Source of the DNA: UBA4416 sp035439445 | GTDB taxonomy: Bacteria; Bacteroidota; Bacteroidia; B-17B0; Aurantibacillaceae | DNA: 64,000 bases | Direction: 5' to 3' | Assembly (NCBI GenBank): GCA_035439445.1 | Contig: DAORKG010000003.1 | Location: 92,569-156,568, forward strand | In this document: positions 34,543 through 44,325 of the stretch, piece after piece | Numbering within the stretch: the stretch's first letter is position 1 | Layout: the number at the start of each line of letters is the position of its first letter | The notes under the pieces: model-generated | The model's input: the letters and a program-made list of their open reading frames with translations, nothing else | What the model was told of the DNA's origin: nothing | Database searches by the model: none | Made by a program: the position numbers and the translations under genes

Positions 34543-35742
34543 ATGAAAAGGATAGTTAATATGGTATGTGTAGGACTTATTATAAGTTCAACTACCACCG
34601 CTCAAACTGATAAAACTGTTGTTGCTTTTAATCAAAGTATTGAACAAGAAAAAGTATTGAATTACACGGGCGCAATTGAAACTATTACTGATTTAAAAGA
34701 CAGCACTTCGTATGAAGTAAATATGCGTTTGGGCTGGTTATACTATAAAGCCGGTTATAAAAAGAAATCATTGAATCATTATACAAAAGCAATTAGTATA
34801 AAACCTAATGCTATCGAACCAAGATATGGCTATTCATTTCCTGCATACCAATTGGAGGATTTTCAGGAAATCATTACACAGGATAAAAAAATACTCGAAA
34901 TAGATCCTAATAACAAAACCATTAATGGTAATTTAGGTTCTATTTATTACTATTCAAAAGAGTATAACAAAGCCTTACCATTTTTCGAAAAAGTGGTTAA
35001 TCTTTATCCTTTCGATTATGATAACAATTTAATGTTAGCTTGGACATATTTGAAACTAGGAAAAAATACAGAAGCCGAACAAACATTTAATACTGTTTTA
35101 TTGTACTCTCCAAGCGATGCTTCTGCTTTAGAAGGATTAGCGGTATTGAAAAAAAATGCAGCTGATTATCAAAAAGTATTATTGGCATTCTCAAAAAGTT
35201 ATGAGTTATCATCTAAAAATGATTACAAAGGAGCTATCACAGTCTTAAAAGAGGTATATGACAAAACTTCATATCCTATGAATTTAAGATTGGGTTGGTT
35301 ATGTTATCTATCAGGTATGCATGTTGAAGCAGCTAGTTACTACAAGATAGCAGCAGAATTAAAACCAAATGCTGTAGAACCAAAATTTGGACTTGCATAC
35401 CCTACTGAAATGCTAGGTAACAAAAATGATTTAAAAACATATTACGAATCTATCTTAAGCATTGATCCACATAATACATCTGCTCATTATAAAATGGGAG
35501 TTTTAGATTATGGAAAGAAAGATTATGCGAATGCACTGACTCATTTTGAAAAAGTAGTAAACCTTTATCCATGCGACACTGATGGTTTATTAATGCTAGC
35601 ATGGACAAACTTTCAATTGGGAAAAATTACAGAAGCAAAAAACTTATTCAACAAGGTATTATGCCTTTCTCCTAATAATGCTTCTGCATTGCAAGGCATT
35701 AACACTAAACCAGCTGATCCAAATAAGAAAACGGGATTTTAA
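34543..35742 (+). CDS. TPR protein made of two tandem homologous halves
   Basis: 399 residues with a signal peptide (MKRIVNMVCVGLIISSTTTAQ). Residues ~25-200 and ~205-390 are homologous: NMRLGWLYYKAG/NLRLGWLCYLSG, KPNAIEPRYGYSFPAYQL/KPNAVEPKFGLAYPTEML, HFEKVVNLYPxD and AWTxxxLGKxTEA occur in both. Each half holds about four TPRs. It probably scaffolds protein complexes in the periplasm. It ends 5 nt before the oxidoreductase gene, so the two may share a transcript. Confidence 0.85.
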   Translation: MKRIVNMVCVGLIISSTTTAQTDKTVVAFNQSIEQEKVLNYTGAIETITDLKDSTSYEVNMRLGWLYYKAGYKKKSLNHYTKAISIKPNAIEPRYGYSFPAYQLEDFQEIITQDKKILEIDPNNKTINGNLGSIYYYSKEYNKALPFFEKVVNLYPFDYDNNLMLAWTYLKLGKNTEAEQTFNTVLLYSPSDASALEGLAVLKKNAADYQKVLLAFSKSYELSSKNDYKGAITVLKEVYDKTSYPMNLRLGWLCYLSGMHVEAASYYKIAAELKPNAVEPKFGLAYPTEMLGNKNDLKTYYESILSIDPHNTSAHYKMGVLDYGKKDYANALTHFEKVVNLYPCDTDGLLMLAWTNFQLGKITEAKNLFNKVLCLSPNNASALQGINTKPADPNKKTGF

Positions 35743-35747
35743 AGGAG

Positions 35748-36422
35748 ATGAGAAAAGTATTAATTATTCACGCACACCCCGAGAGTAAATCATTTTGCAG
35801 TAGTTTAAAAAATGAAGCTGTAAGTTATTTTCAATCTCAGGGAGCAGAAGTAAGAGTTTCTGACTTATATGCCATGAGCTTTAATCCTGTTGGAGATAAG
35901 CATGATTTTACATCTTTACAAAATCCTGATTTTTTTAAATACCAAATGGAACAGGTAAATGCTTATCAAAATGATTTGTTTAGTACTGATGTAAAAACAG
36001 AAATGGAAAAACTGGAATGGTGCGACACACTTATTTTTAATTTTCCATTATGGTGGTTTGGCTTACCTGCAATTTTAAAAGGTTGGGTAGATAGAGTATT
36101 TGCAATGGGTTTGGTTTATGGAGCAGGAAAAGGAGTTTACGATAATGGAACATATAAAAATAAAACTGCCTTTTTAACACTTACTACAGGCGGGCCTGAA
36201 GCAGCATACGGCAATAACGGAAAAAACGGTAATCTGGAAACAATTTTATATCCTATTGAACATGGCATGTTATATTTCGCCGGGATGACTGTTCTTCCAG
36301 CATTTATTTGTTTTTCTCCGGCACGAATAACAGATGAAGAAAGAGTGCAACAATTGCAATTATATAAATCGTATCTAAAAAATATAGATTCTTCAAAACC
36401 TATTTACAAGGCATTATCATAA
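35748..36422 (+). CDS. NAD(P)H-dependent flavin oxidoreductase (KefF/MdaB/quinone-reductase family)
   Basis: 224 residues of flavodoxin-like fold: KVLIIHAHPESKSFCSSL (FMN phosphate region), DTLIFNFPLWWFGLPAILKGWVDRVFAMG and FLTLTTGGPEAAYG. Such enzymes reduce quinones or detoxify electrophiles. An AAAGGAG sequence lies directly before the ATG, one of the few Shine-Dalgarno-like sites in the window. It is 5 nt downstream of the TPR gene. The specific substrate cannot be told. Confidence 0.9.
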   Translation: MRKVLIIHAHPESKSFCSSLKNEAVSYFQSQGAEVRVSDLYAMSFNPVGDKHDFTSLQNPDFFKYQMEQVNAYQNDLFSTDVKTEMEKLEWCDTLIFNFPLWWFGLPAILKGWVDRVFAMGLVYGAGKGVYDNGTYKNKTAFLTLTTGGPEAAYGNNGKNGNLETILYPIEHGMLYFAGMTVLPAFICFSPARITDEERVQQLQLYKSYLKNIDSSKPIYKALS

Positions 36423-36608
36423 TTCGTAATTGTTAAAATCGCACGAATAACGACGAAATATTTCTCCACTACATAATTTCTACAAAATCGAATTGTAAAT
36501 TGTACTGATAACAGCTTAAGATTATCATTGTAGCAATTATTTTGAATCTGATTTTAGACGAATCAATTGACTTTACGGATGTATTACTTTAGCTTAGTAT
36601 GTAACTAA

Positions 36609-39600
36609 ATGCAAAAAACTATGAAAAAAAATTACCTAAAAATTGTATTAACGTTTTTTTCAACGTTAATCTTAAGTAGCAATTTTGCCCAATCCTCAAG
36701 TGATGGATTATGGACTAAACTTTCAACACAACAAATAGCCGGAGAAAAAGTAAGAAGAAGTTCGTTTCCAGCCAACTACTTTTTGTATCAATTAGATTTA
36801 AATCAATTAAAAGCTAAATTGGTAAATGCTCCCGTTTTATTTGCAAGTAGTAATCAATCTCCTCTAATAATTGAGTTCCCAAATTCAGATGGTAATTACG
36901 AAAAATTTCGCGTATATGAATCATCCATTATGGATCCCGCTTTAGAAGCAAAGTTTCCTATGATTAAAACATATGCTGCACAGGGTATCGACGATCCAAC
37001 AGCAACGATGCGTTTCAGTGTTACTCAATTTGGATTACATACCATGTCATTATCCGGTATAAAAAGTACGGTATTTATTGATCCTTATACTTCAGATTTA
37101 GTAAACTACATAGTTTACAACAAATTAAGTTTAGGAGCAGATCCTCAAGTTTTTGAATGTTTAACAGATGAGGGAGTAAACCTTCAGTCGTTACAAAGAA
37201 GCTCAGGTGATGGCAACTTAACTGTACAAAATATTAATGATCAAAAATTAAGAACCTATCGTTTAGCTCAATCATGTACAGGCGAATACGGTGCATTGTT
37301 TATGGGAACAGGAACTGTTGCTCAACAAAAAGCAAATGTTCAAGCGCAAATGGCAATTACCATGAATCGCGTAAATGGTGTATATGAAAGAGATTTAGCC
37401 ATACACATGAACTTTATAGCCAATAATGATTTATTAATTTATATGAATGCTACTACCGATCCATGGACAAATGAGTGGAATACCAAAACTGCACAAACCA
37501 TTGATGCGGCTATTGGTGTTGCAAACTACGACATTGGACACAATTTTAACACAACCGGTGGTGGTAATGCCGGATGTTTAGCATGCGTATGCCTAAGTAC
37601 TTCTCAAACAAGTACTCACAAAGGAAGAGGTTATACAGGCCGTGCAAATCCAACCGGCGATGCATTTGATATTGATTATGTAGCTCACGAAATGGGCCAT
37701 CAATATGGTGGTTATCATGTAATGAATACATGCAGTAGAAGTGGAAACGGAACTACAGAAGTTGAACCTGCGAGTGGAAGCTCAATTATGGGTTATGCGG
37801 GTATTTGTTCTTCAAATGTACAAAGTAATAGTCATGATGATTTTAACTACGTTAATATTCGTGATATAAGCACCAACATTAAAACTGGAAATAGTACTTG
37901 TGCAGCAATAACAACATTAACAAATACTCCTCCAACAGCAAATGCAGGTGCTGATTATATTATTCCAAAATCAACTGCTTATATTTTAGAAGGAACAGGA
38001 AGTGATGTAGATGGAAATGCGTCACTAACTTATAACTGGAGTCAAAATGACCCTGCTCAATCACCAGGTAACGCTTCTCCGCTACCTACATATAGTGTTG
38101 GGCCGATGTATAGAGCAATTCCTCCGACAACCTCACCAAATAGATATATGCCTGCATTAGCAACTGTTTTAAGTAACACCATTTCTTCTACTTGGGAAGT
38201 AACTCCATCTGTATCTCGTGTAATGAATTTTTCATTTATCGTAAGAGATAATAATGTTGGTGGTGGTCAAACTGCTTCAGATTTAATGAAAGTAACTGTG
38301 GATGCGGCTGCGGGTCCATTTTCTGTAACGTCACAAAATACTGCAACAACCTGGACTGCAGGTACTACACAAACAATTACATGGAATGTAGCAAACACAA
38401 ACACCGGAACTGTTAACACTCCAAGTGTAAATATATTCTTATCTACAAACGGAGGATATTTATATCCAATCACTCTTGCTAGCGGAGTTCCAAACAATGG
38501 CTCAGCAACTATAACAGTACCATCAGTAACTACAACCACTGGTCGTATTATGGTTCGCGGAGCAGGAAATATTTTTTATGACTTAAATAATGCTGCTCTT
38601 ACAATAGTAGCTGCTCCTGCAGCTGCACCGGTTTCAAATTTCAGCGTAGCAGCTGCAAACCTTTGTACCAGCTCAACAATTCAATTAAATGATTTATCTA
38701 CCAACGCTCCAACAACTTGGACATGGACAGCAACATCAGGAACTGGCGTAACATTTTCAAATGCAAATGCTCAAAACCCAACAGTTACATTTGCTAATGC
38801 CGGAACATATACAATTGCATTAATCGCAAAAAATGCAACAGGACAAAATACGTCAAGTAAAACTGTCACTGTAAATACAACTCCAACAGTTGCCGTTACA
38901 AGTTCCACTATTTGTTCCGGAAGCGCAGCCTCATTAACTGCTAGCGGTGCTACAACTTATAATTGGAGTAATTCAGCAACTACATCTAGTATTTCTGTCA
39001 CTCCAACTACAACTACTTCTTATACCGTAACGGGAACATCTAATGGATGTACAAATTCAAAAGTCGCAACAGTAACCGTGAAAGCTACTCCAACTGTAGC
39101 AGTAAGTAATGCAACTATTTGTTCAGGAAATTCAACAACATTAAATGCAAGTGGAGCTACAACTTACAGTTGGAATTCAGGTGCAACTACTTCTAGCATT
39201 TCAGTTTCTCCAACAGCAAACACAACATACACTGTTTTAGGAACTACAAATGGATGTACAAGGACTAAAACAGTAACTGTTACAGTTAAAACAACTCCAA
39301 CAGTTTCAGTAAATAGCCAAACCATTTGCGCAGGTAATTCTGCTGTTTTAACGGCAAGCGGAGCAACTACATACAGCTGGAATTCAGGAGCAACTACATC
39401 TAGTGTTTCCGTGAGTCCTAGTGCAAATACTACTTATACTGTAACAGGAACAACAAACGGTTGTTCAAATGCAAAAACAACCAACGTGACTGTAAATCCA
39501 TTACCAACAGTTTCTTTTGCTTTAACAAACACGTTAGCATGTGTTAATGATGCAACTGTTGCTTTAAATGGAACACCAAGCGGAGGTACTTTCAGTGGAA

Positions 39601-39989
39601 ATGGAGTAACAGGAAATGTATTTGACCCGACTGTAGCAGGTGCAGGAACACATACTATTACATATAGTTATTCTGACGCTAACGCCTGTTCAAATTCAGA
39701 TTCAAAAGTAATGACAGTAGATTTATGTACAGGTATTACTGAATTAAATAACAATATATTTGTAGCTTATCCAAATCCAACAACAGATGTTTTCATAATT
39801 GATTTTAATAAATCTATTACTACTGTTGTTGAAATTGAGGTGTATGACGCTATTGGTAAATTAGTGCTTACGCAAACAACTTCAAACAATCACACAATAA
39901 TATCTTTAGAGCAATTAGCAAAAGGTATTTACAATGTGCGTTTAAAAGATAATGGTTCTTACTCAACTATCAGAGTAATTAAAGAATAA
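36609..39989 (+). CDS. Secreted reprolysin-type zinc metalloprotease with T9SS sorting domain
   Basis: 1126 residues. After a signal peptide (from MKKNYLKIVLTFFS; ATG 36621 is an alternative start) and a propeptide-like region lies the protease domain with HEMGHQYGGYH (H360, H364, H370), the HExxHxxGxxH zinc motif, and a downstream Met-turn candidate SSIMGYAG. A PKD-like domain (VSNFSVAAANLCTSS...) and three near-identical 69-residue Ig-like repeats (38880-39500) follow. The end is a type A T9SS sorting domain (YPNPTTDVFIIDFN ... GIYNVRL ... IRVIKE). It is exported across the outer membrane to degrade extracellular protein. Confidence 0.93.
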   Translation: MQKTMKKNYLKIVLTFFSTLILSSNFAQSSSDGLWTKLSTQQIAGEKVRRSSFPANYFLYQLDLNQLKAKLVNAPVLFASSNQSPLIIEFPNSDGNYEKFRVYESSIMDPALEAKFPMIKTYAAQGIDDPTATMRFSVTQFGLHTMSLSGIKSTVFIDPYTSDLVNYIVYNKLSLGADPQVFECLTDEGVNLQSLQRSSGDGNLTVQNINDQKLRTYRLAQSCTGEYGALFMGTGTVAQQKANVQAQMAITMNRVNGVYERDLAIHMNFIANNDLLIYMNATTDPWTNEWNTKTAQTIDAAIGVANYDIGHNFNTTGGGNAGCLACVCLSTSQTSTHKGRGYTGRANPTGDAFDIDYVAHEMGHQYGGYHVMNTCSRSGNGTTEVEPASGSSIMGYAGICSSNVQSNSHDDFNYVNIRDISTNIKTGNSTCAAITTLTNTPPTANAGADYIIPKSTAYILEGTGSDVDGNASLTYNWSQNDPAQSPGNASPLPTYSVGPMYRAIPPTTSPNRYMPALATVLSNTISSTWEVTPSVSRVMNFSFIVRDNNVGGGQTASDLMKVTVDAAAGPFSVTSQNTATTWTAGTTQTITWNVANTNTGTVNTPSVNIFLSTNGGYLYPITLASGVPNNGSATITVPSVTTTTGRIMVRGAGNIFYDLNNAALTIVAAPAAAPVSNFSVAAANLCTSSTIQLNDLSTNAPTTWTWTATSGTGVTFSNANAQNPTVTFANAGTYTIALIAKNATGQNTSSKTVTVNTTPTVAVTSSTICSGSAASLTASGATTYNWSNSATTSSISVTPTTTTSYTVTGTSNGCTNSKVATVTVKATPTVAVSNATICSGNSTTLNASGATTYSWNSGATTSSISVSPTANTTYTVLGTTNGCTRTKTVTVTVKTTPTVSVNSQTICAGNSAVLTASGATTYSWNSGATTSSVSVSPSANTTYTVTGTTNGCSNAKTTNVTVNPLPTVSFALTNTLACVNDATVALNGTPSGGTFSGNGVTGNVFDPTVAGAGTHTITYSYSDANACSNSDSKVMTVDLCTGITELNNNIFVAYPNPTTDVFIIDFNKSITTVVEIEVYDAIGKLVLTQTTSNNHTIISLEQLAKGIYNVRLKDNGSYSTIRVIKE
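38880..39500 (+). repeat. Three tandem 207-bp coding repeats (69-residue Ig-like units)
   Basis: The units start at 38880, 39087 and 39294, each with exactly 207 bp. Each encodes T-P-T-V-x-V ... ICxGxSxxLxASGATTYxWxSxATTSSxSVxP ... TNGCxxxK. Their DNA is similar enough to recombine. Confidence 0.85.
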
Positions 39990-40008
39990 AATACTACTGC
40001 ACTTAAAA

Positions 40009-40042
40009 CAAAAAAGCCTCATCAATGATGAGGCTTTTTTGT
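40009..40042. terminator. Bidirectional terminator between the metalloprotease and sod genes
   Basis: The stem AAAGCCTCATC/GATGAGGCTTT with A- and T-runs sits between convergent genes. Confidence 0.9.
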
Positions 40043-40058
40043 TTTAACTAATTAAAAG

Positions 40059-40667
40059 TTATTTTTTTGCTGCTGCATATAACTCAGCAACTTTTGTCCA
40101 GTTAATTACATTAAAGAATGCAGAGATATAATCAGGACGACGGTTTTGATAATGCAAATAATAAGCATGCTCCCAAACATCCATTCCTAAAATTGGAGTT
40201 CCTTTGCAATCTGCAATATCCATTAAAGGGTTATCTTGATTTGGTGTAGAGCACACACATAATTTTCCTTCTTTAACACATAACCAAGCCCAACCAGAAC
40301 CAAAACGAGTTGCTCCTGCTGCTGCAAAGTCAGTTTTAAATTTTTCAAATCCTCCTAAATCTGTTTCAATCGCTTTTGCTAAATCACCTGTTGGCATACC
40401 ACCGGCATTTGGCGCCATAATTTGCCAAAATAAAGAGTGATTATAATGTCCGCCACCGTTATTGCGAACAGCCATTGGGAATTTAGAAATATTTTTACAA
40501 ATATCTTCAATGCTCATTTTTTCTGCATCTGTTCCTGCAATCGCATTATTTAAATTTGTAACATAAGCTTGGTGATGCTTACTGTGGTGAATTTCCATTG
40601 TTCTAGCATCAATGTGTGGTTCTAATGCAGCGTATGCATATTCTAATTTTGGTAATTCAAATGACAT
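40059..40667 (-). CDS. sodB: Superoxide dismutase (Fe/Mn)
   Basis: 202 residues. Metal ligands are visible as His in MEIHHSKHHQAYV, His in HYNHSLFW, and the Asp/His of GMDVWEHAYYLHYQN. The composition FWQIMAPNAGG and GSGWAWLCV is typical of the Fe/Mn family; which metal is used cannot be fixed from sequence alone. It removes superoxide in the cytoplasm. It shares direction with rpe, 22 nt downstream of that gene. Confidence 0.95.
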   Translation of the reverse strand: MSFELPKLEYAYAALEPHIDARTMEIHHSKHHQAYVTNLNNAIAGTDAEKMSIEDICKNISKFPMAVRNNGGGHYNHSLFWQIMAPNAGGMPTGDLAKAIETDLGGFEKFKTDFAAAGATRFGSGWAWLCVKEGKLCVCSTPNQDNPLMDIADCKGTPILGMDVWEHAYYLHYQNRRPDYISAFFNVINWTKVAELYAAAKK

Positions 40668-40689
40668 ATTGTTTTGTTTTTTTATAGGT

Positions 40690-41340
40690 TTATATTTGTT
40701 TTAATTGTGTGATTGTTTGTGTTGGATTAGCACTTCCAAAAACTGTATTACCTGCTACTAAAACATCAGCTCCTATCGAAACTAATTTTTTGTAGTTATT
40801 TAAATCTACACCGCCATCGATTTCGATTAAAGCCTTTGATTTTTTTTCTGTAATCAGTTTTTTAAGAGCTGCTACTTTTGTAAATGTATTCTCAATAAAT
40901 TTTTGTCCGCCAAAACCCGGATTTACACTCATCACACATACCAAATCAATATAAGCAATGATATCTTCTAGTAAGTGAATTGATGTATGAGGGTTTAATG
41001 CCACTCCGGCTTTCATCCCTGAACTTTTAATATTTTGAACCGAACGGTGTAAATGCGTGCAAGCTTCTAAATGAAATGTTAAAACCTCAGCACCGGCATC
41101 TTTAAATTGTTGAGTATATCTATCAGGATCTACAATCATTAAATGCACATCCAAAGGTTTTTTAGCGTGCTTTTGAATAGCTTTTAAAACAGGAAATCCA
41201 AAAGAAATATTTGGTACAAACACACCATCCATAATATCCACATGAAACCAATCGGCATCCGAATTATTAATTAATTCGATATCTCGTTGTAAATTTCCAA
41301 AATCGGCTGATAAAACTGAAGGTGCTACTAAATGCGACAT
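40690..41340 (-). CDS. rpe: Ribulose-phosphate 3-epimerase
   Basis: 216 residues, TIM barrel. The start APSVLSADFGNLQRDI, metal-binding DWFHVDIMDGVFVPN, LDVHLMI, VCVMSVNPGFGGQKFIE and IEIDGGVDLNN cover the catalytic aspartates and histidines. It interconverts ribulose-5-phosphate and xylulose-5-phosphate in the pentose phosphate pathway. A -7-like element TACTTTTG lies on the minus strand at 41365-41358, shortly before the ATG. Confidence 0.96.
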   Translation of the reverse strand: MSHLVAPSVLSADFGNLQRDIELINNSDADWFHVDIMDGVFVPNISFGFPVLKAIQKHAKKPLDVHLMIVDPDRYTQQFKDAGAEVLTFHLEACTHLHRSVQNIKSSGMKAGVALNPHTSIHLLEDIIAYIDLVCVMSVNPGFGGQKFIENTFTKVAALKKLITEKKSKALIEIDGGVDLNNYKKLVSIGADVLVAGNTVFGSANPTQTITQLKQI

Positions 41341-41416
41341 ATTGTAAGTTTGTGTTTCAAAAGTATAAAATTATACAGATTAAGAGATGAATTTGTTTTT
41401 AACAAACCGTTAAAAA

Positions 41417-41450
41417 ACAAAAAAAGGAGGCCAAACACAAGCCTCCTTCT
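41417..41450 (-). terminator. Terminator of the sigma factor gene
   Basis: On the minus strand, AAGGAGGC/GCCTCCTT is followed by a run of T, 40 nt after the rpoD stop codon. Confidence 0.88.
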
Positions 41451-41489
41451 CCCCGATTTGTAACGGTTTTCACTAACGGACACAAAAAA

Positions 41490-42359
41490 CTATCCTAAAT
41501 AGCCCATCAACACCTTGCTTCTGGACGCATGTTTTAACCGACGCACTGCCTTTTCTTTTATTTGGCGAACTCTTTCTCTGGTTAATTCAAATTTTTCACC
41601 AATTTCTTCCAGGGAATGAGAGTGCCCGCCGCTTAATCCATAATATAATTTAATTACATCTGCTTCCCTAGCTGTTAAAGATGTTAAAGCTCTTGAAATC
41701 TCATTTCTTAAACTTTCCATCATCAATTCATTATCAGGTGAAGCTTCATGTTTATTTTCCATTAATTCGTACATACTACCGCCATCTTCTACATTTGTTC
41801 CTAAAGGAGCATCCATACTCATATGACGCCCTTGGTTTTTCATAGTTTCACGAATATCTTCCGGCAAAATATCTAAAATTTCTGCTATTTCCTCAGCTAT
41901 TGGTTCACGTTCCAACTCTTGCTCGAGTTTAGCGAAGGTTTTATTAATTTTATTAATAGCACCTATTTTATTTAATGGTAAACGCACAATACGTGACTGT
42001 TCAGCTAAAGCCTGAAGAATTGATTGACGAATCCACCAAACGGCGTATGAAATAAATTTAAAACCACGGGTTTCATCGAAACGCTGAGCTGCCTTAATTA
42101 ATCCCATGTTTCCTTCATTAATCAAATCAGGTAAACTTAAGCCTTGGTTTTGGTATTGCTTGGAAACTGAAACAACAAAACGCAAATTGGCTTTTACTAA
42201 CTTATCCAAAGCCTTTTGGTCGCCTTGCTTGATTTTTTGAGCCAACACAACCTCTTCATCTGCGGTAATTAATTCAACACGGCCAATATCTTGTAAATAC
42301 ATATCTAACGAAGCTGTTTCGCGATTAGTAATCTGTTTGGTTATTTTTAACTGTCTCAT
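41490..42359 (-). CDS. rpoD: Primary sigma factor (RpoD/SigA type, short Bacteroidota form)
   Basis: 289 residues. Region 1.2 (DMYLQDIGRVELI), region 2 (NLRFVVSVSKQYQNQGLSLPDLINEGNMGLIKAAQRFDE... FKFISYAVWWIRQSI), region 3 and region 4 (YYGLSGGHSHSLEEIGEKFELTRERVRQIKEKAVRRL) are present. Region 1.1 is absent, which is normal for the phylum. This factor recognises the TTTG/TAnnTTTG promoters seen throughout the window. It is transcribed divergently from recN across a 268-bp gap with no clear feature beyond promoter-type AT-rich sequence. Confidence 0.96.
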   Translation of the reverse strand: MRQLKITKQITNRETASLDMYLQDIGRVELITADEEVVLAQKIKQGDQKALDKLVKANLRFVVSVSKQYQNQGLSLPDLINEGNMGLIKAAQRFDETRGFKFISYAVWWIRQSILQALAEQSRIVRLPLNKIGAINKINKTFAKLEQELEREPIAEEIAEILDILPEDIRETMKNQGRHMSMDAPLGTNVEDGGSMYELMENKHEASPDNELMMESLRNEISRALTSLTAREADVIKLYYGLSGGHSHSLEEIGEKFELTRERVRQIKEKAVRRLKHASRSKVLMGYLG

Positions 42360-42627
42360 CTCTCAAAAATTAAAAGTTAAACGAAATAATATATCAAAAC
42401 ACTTGACTGTAACCCTTCGCGGTGTTTCTATTATCTATTACGATTGAAAAAGTATTTAGTTACATGATTTTGAGTGAATGACCATTTTAAATGATTGAAT
42501 GAATGTTTTGATTTAGGGGTATTTTTCTAGTTCGCCGGCTGGCAAGTTAAATTGTTGAAAAATGACTTCTGAATTTGAGTAAAATATGACTTTCTACAGA
42601 TTTTAAATTCCGATATTTAACCTGCAT

Positions 42628-44283
42628 ATGTTACAGAATTTACGCATACAAAATTTCGCTCTGATTGAGGAAACGGAAGTTCATTTAAACCAAGGTTTAA
42701 CGGTTATTACCGGAGAAACTGGCGCCGGGAAATCCATTTTATTGGGAGCTTTGGGGCTAACTTTAGGTAACCGAACGGATGTAACTTCGCTTCATGATAA
42801 AACGAAAAAGTGTATCATAGAAGCACAATTTAATATCAAAGCCTACAATCTAAAATCCTTTTTTGAAAGCTATGAATTAGACTTTGAAGAAGTGACTACA
42901 ATTAGACGAGAAATTACTCCAGAAGGAAAATCCCGTGCTTTTATAAACGATACACCAACTACACTGAGCATATTAAAAGAATTAGGCGATCAATTAATTG
43001 ATATTCATTCACAACACGAAACATTACTATTAAAAGAAACAAATTTTCAATTTGAATTAGTAGACGCCTTTGCGCAAACTACACAGCTATTTATTGATTA
43101 TAAGAAACAATTTGGACAGTTAACTAAACTCAAAAAGCAATTAGAAGAATTAACTGCTCAGGAATTACAAGCAAAAAAGGAGTTAGATTATTTTCAATTT
43201 CAGTTTAACGAGTTAGAAGAAGCAGCAATTAAAGTTGGCGTTCAACAACAATTAGAAGAAGAAAGTGAAACTCTAGAAAATGCTGAATTCATAAAAGGGA
43301 ATTTATCAAAATCTTCTTTAGCAATTAATGGAGGAGACGAAAACATTATATCTGCATTGGCCTTAGTTAAACAGCAATTGCAAGCAGTTTCTAAATTTGG
43401 TAAACAGTTTAATGAATTATTTGAACGTGTAAATTCAGTTAGTATCGAATTAAAAGAACTAGTTAAAGACATTGATGCCTGCGAAGAAGATGTTGTGTAT
43501 GATAATGTTCGTTTAGAAGAAGTCAATACACAATTAGATAAATTAAACCGTTTATTAAAAAAACACGGAGTAAATAACGAAGAAGAATTACTAGTAATTA
43601 AAGATGAAATTGAAGCCAAATTACAACAGTTCTCTTCGCTAGAATTAAACATTGAAAAAACGAATAAAGAAATTATTGCTATAGAAAAACAATGCAAAGC
43701 ATTAGCAAAAGATTTGTCTGATAAACGACAAAAATCATTAGCAAGTATTGAGCAAAATATTAAAACCATGTTAACGAGTTTATCAATGGCCAATGCTCAA
43801 TTTAAAATTGATTTAAAACCATTAGATAGTTTAACCTCAAATGGATTAGATGCAATTTCGTTTTTATTTACGGCTAACAAAGGTGCTGATTTTAAAGAAT
43901 TACATAAAACAGCTTCGGGTGGTGAACTATCACGTTTAATGCTTTGTTTAAAGGCATTATTAGCAGAACGTACAGCATTACCAACCATCATTTTTGATGA
44001 AATTGACACAGGAGTGAGTGGTGATGTGGCTGATAAAATTGGAAATATTTTATTTGCGATGGGTAAAACTATGCAGGTAATTACCATTACGCATTTACCA
44101 CAAATGGCAAGTAAAGGCAGTAATCATTTATTTGTATATAAATCAGATAATAAAGACAAAACAACATCTAGCATTAAGCAATTAAACAAAGATGAACGTA
44201 TTGCTGAAATAGCAAAAATGTTAAGTACAGGTACACCAACAGAAACAGCATTAAAAAACGCAAAAGAACTACTAAATGCTTAA
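42628..44283 (+). CDS. recN: DNA repair protein RecN
   Basis: 551 residues, SMC-like. Walker A is VITGETGAGKSILLGAL, the ABC signature is TASGGELSRLMLCLKALL, and Walker B is TIIFDEIDTGVSG. The middle consists of coiled-coil arms (~160-370). RecN acts in recombinational repair of double-strand breaks. Its stop is followed by fabI after 42 nt, but fabI has its own -7 element. Confidence 0.96.
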   Translation: MLQNLRIQNFALIEETEVHLNQGLTVITGETGAGKSILLGALGLTLGNRTDVTSLHDKTKKCIIEAQFNIKAYNLKSFFESYELDFEEVTTIRREITPEGKSRAFINDTPTTLSILKELGDQLIDIHSQHETLLLKETNFQFELVDAFAQTTQLFIDYKKQFGQLTKLKKQLEELTAQELQAKKELDYFQFQFNELEEAAIKVGVQQQLEEESETLENAEFIKGNLSKSSLAINGGDENIISALALVKQQLQAVSKFGKQFNELFERVNSVSIELKELVKDIDACEEDVVYDNVRLEEVNTQLDKLNRLLKKHGVNNEEELLVIKDEIEAKLQQFSSLELNIEKTNKEIIAIEKQCKALAKDLSDKRQKSLASIEQNIKTMLTSLSMANAQFKIDLKPLDSLTSNGLDAISFLFTANKGADFKELHKTASGGELSRLMLCLKALLAERTALPTIIFDEIDTGVSGDVADKIGNILFAMGKTMQVITITHLPQMASKGSNHLFVYKSDNKDKTTSSIKQLNKDERIAEIAKMLSTGTPTETALKNAKELLNA

Positions 44284-44298
44284 TTAAAGCATAATTAG

Positions 44299-44306
44299 TA
44301 TATTTG
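44299..44306 (+). promoter_or_regulatory. -7 promoter element for fabI
   Basis: TATATTTG matches TAnnTTTG and lies 19 nt upstream of the fabI ATG. No convincing -33 TTTG at normal spacing. Confidence 0.5.
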
Positions 44307-44325
44307 CACAACTAAAATAAACACT

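Noticed and set aside
42360..42627. Regulatory RNA or riboswitch in the rpoD-recN gap
   Set aside because: I saw no stable hairpin or known riboswitch motif; the gap looks like ordinary divergent promoter sequence.
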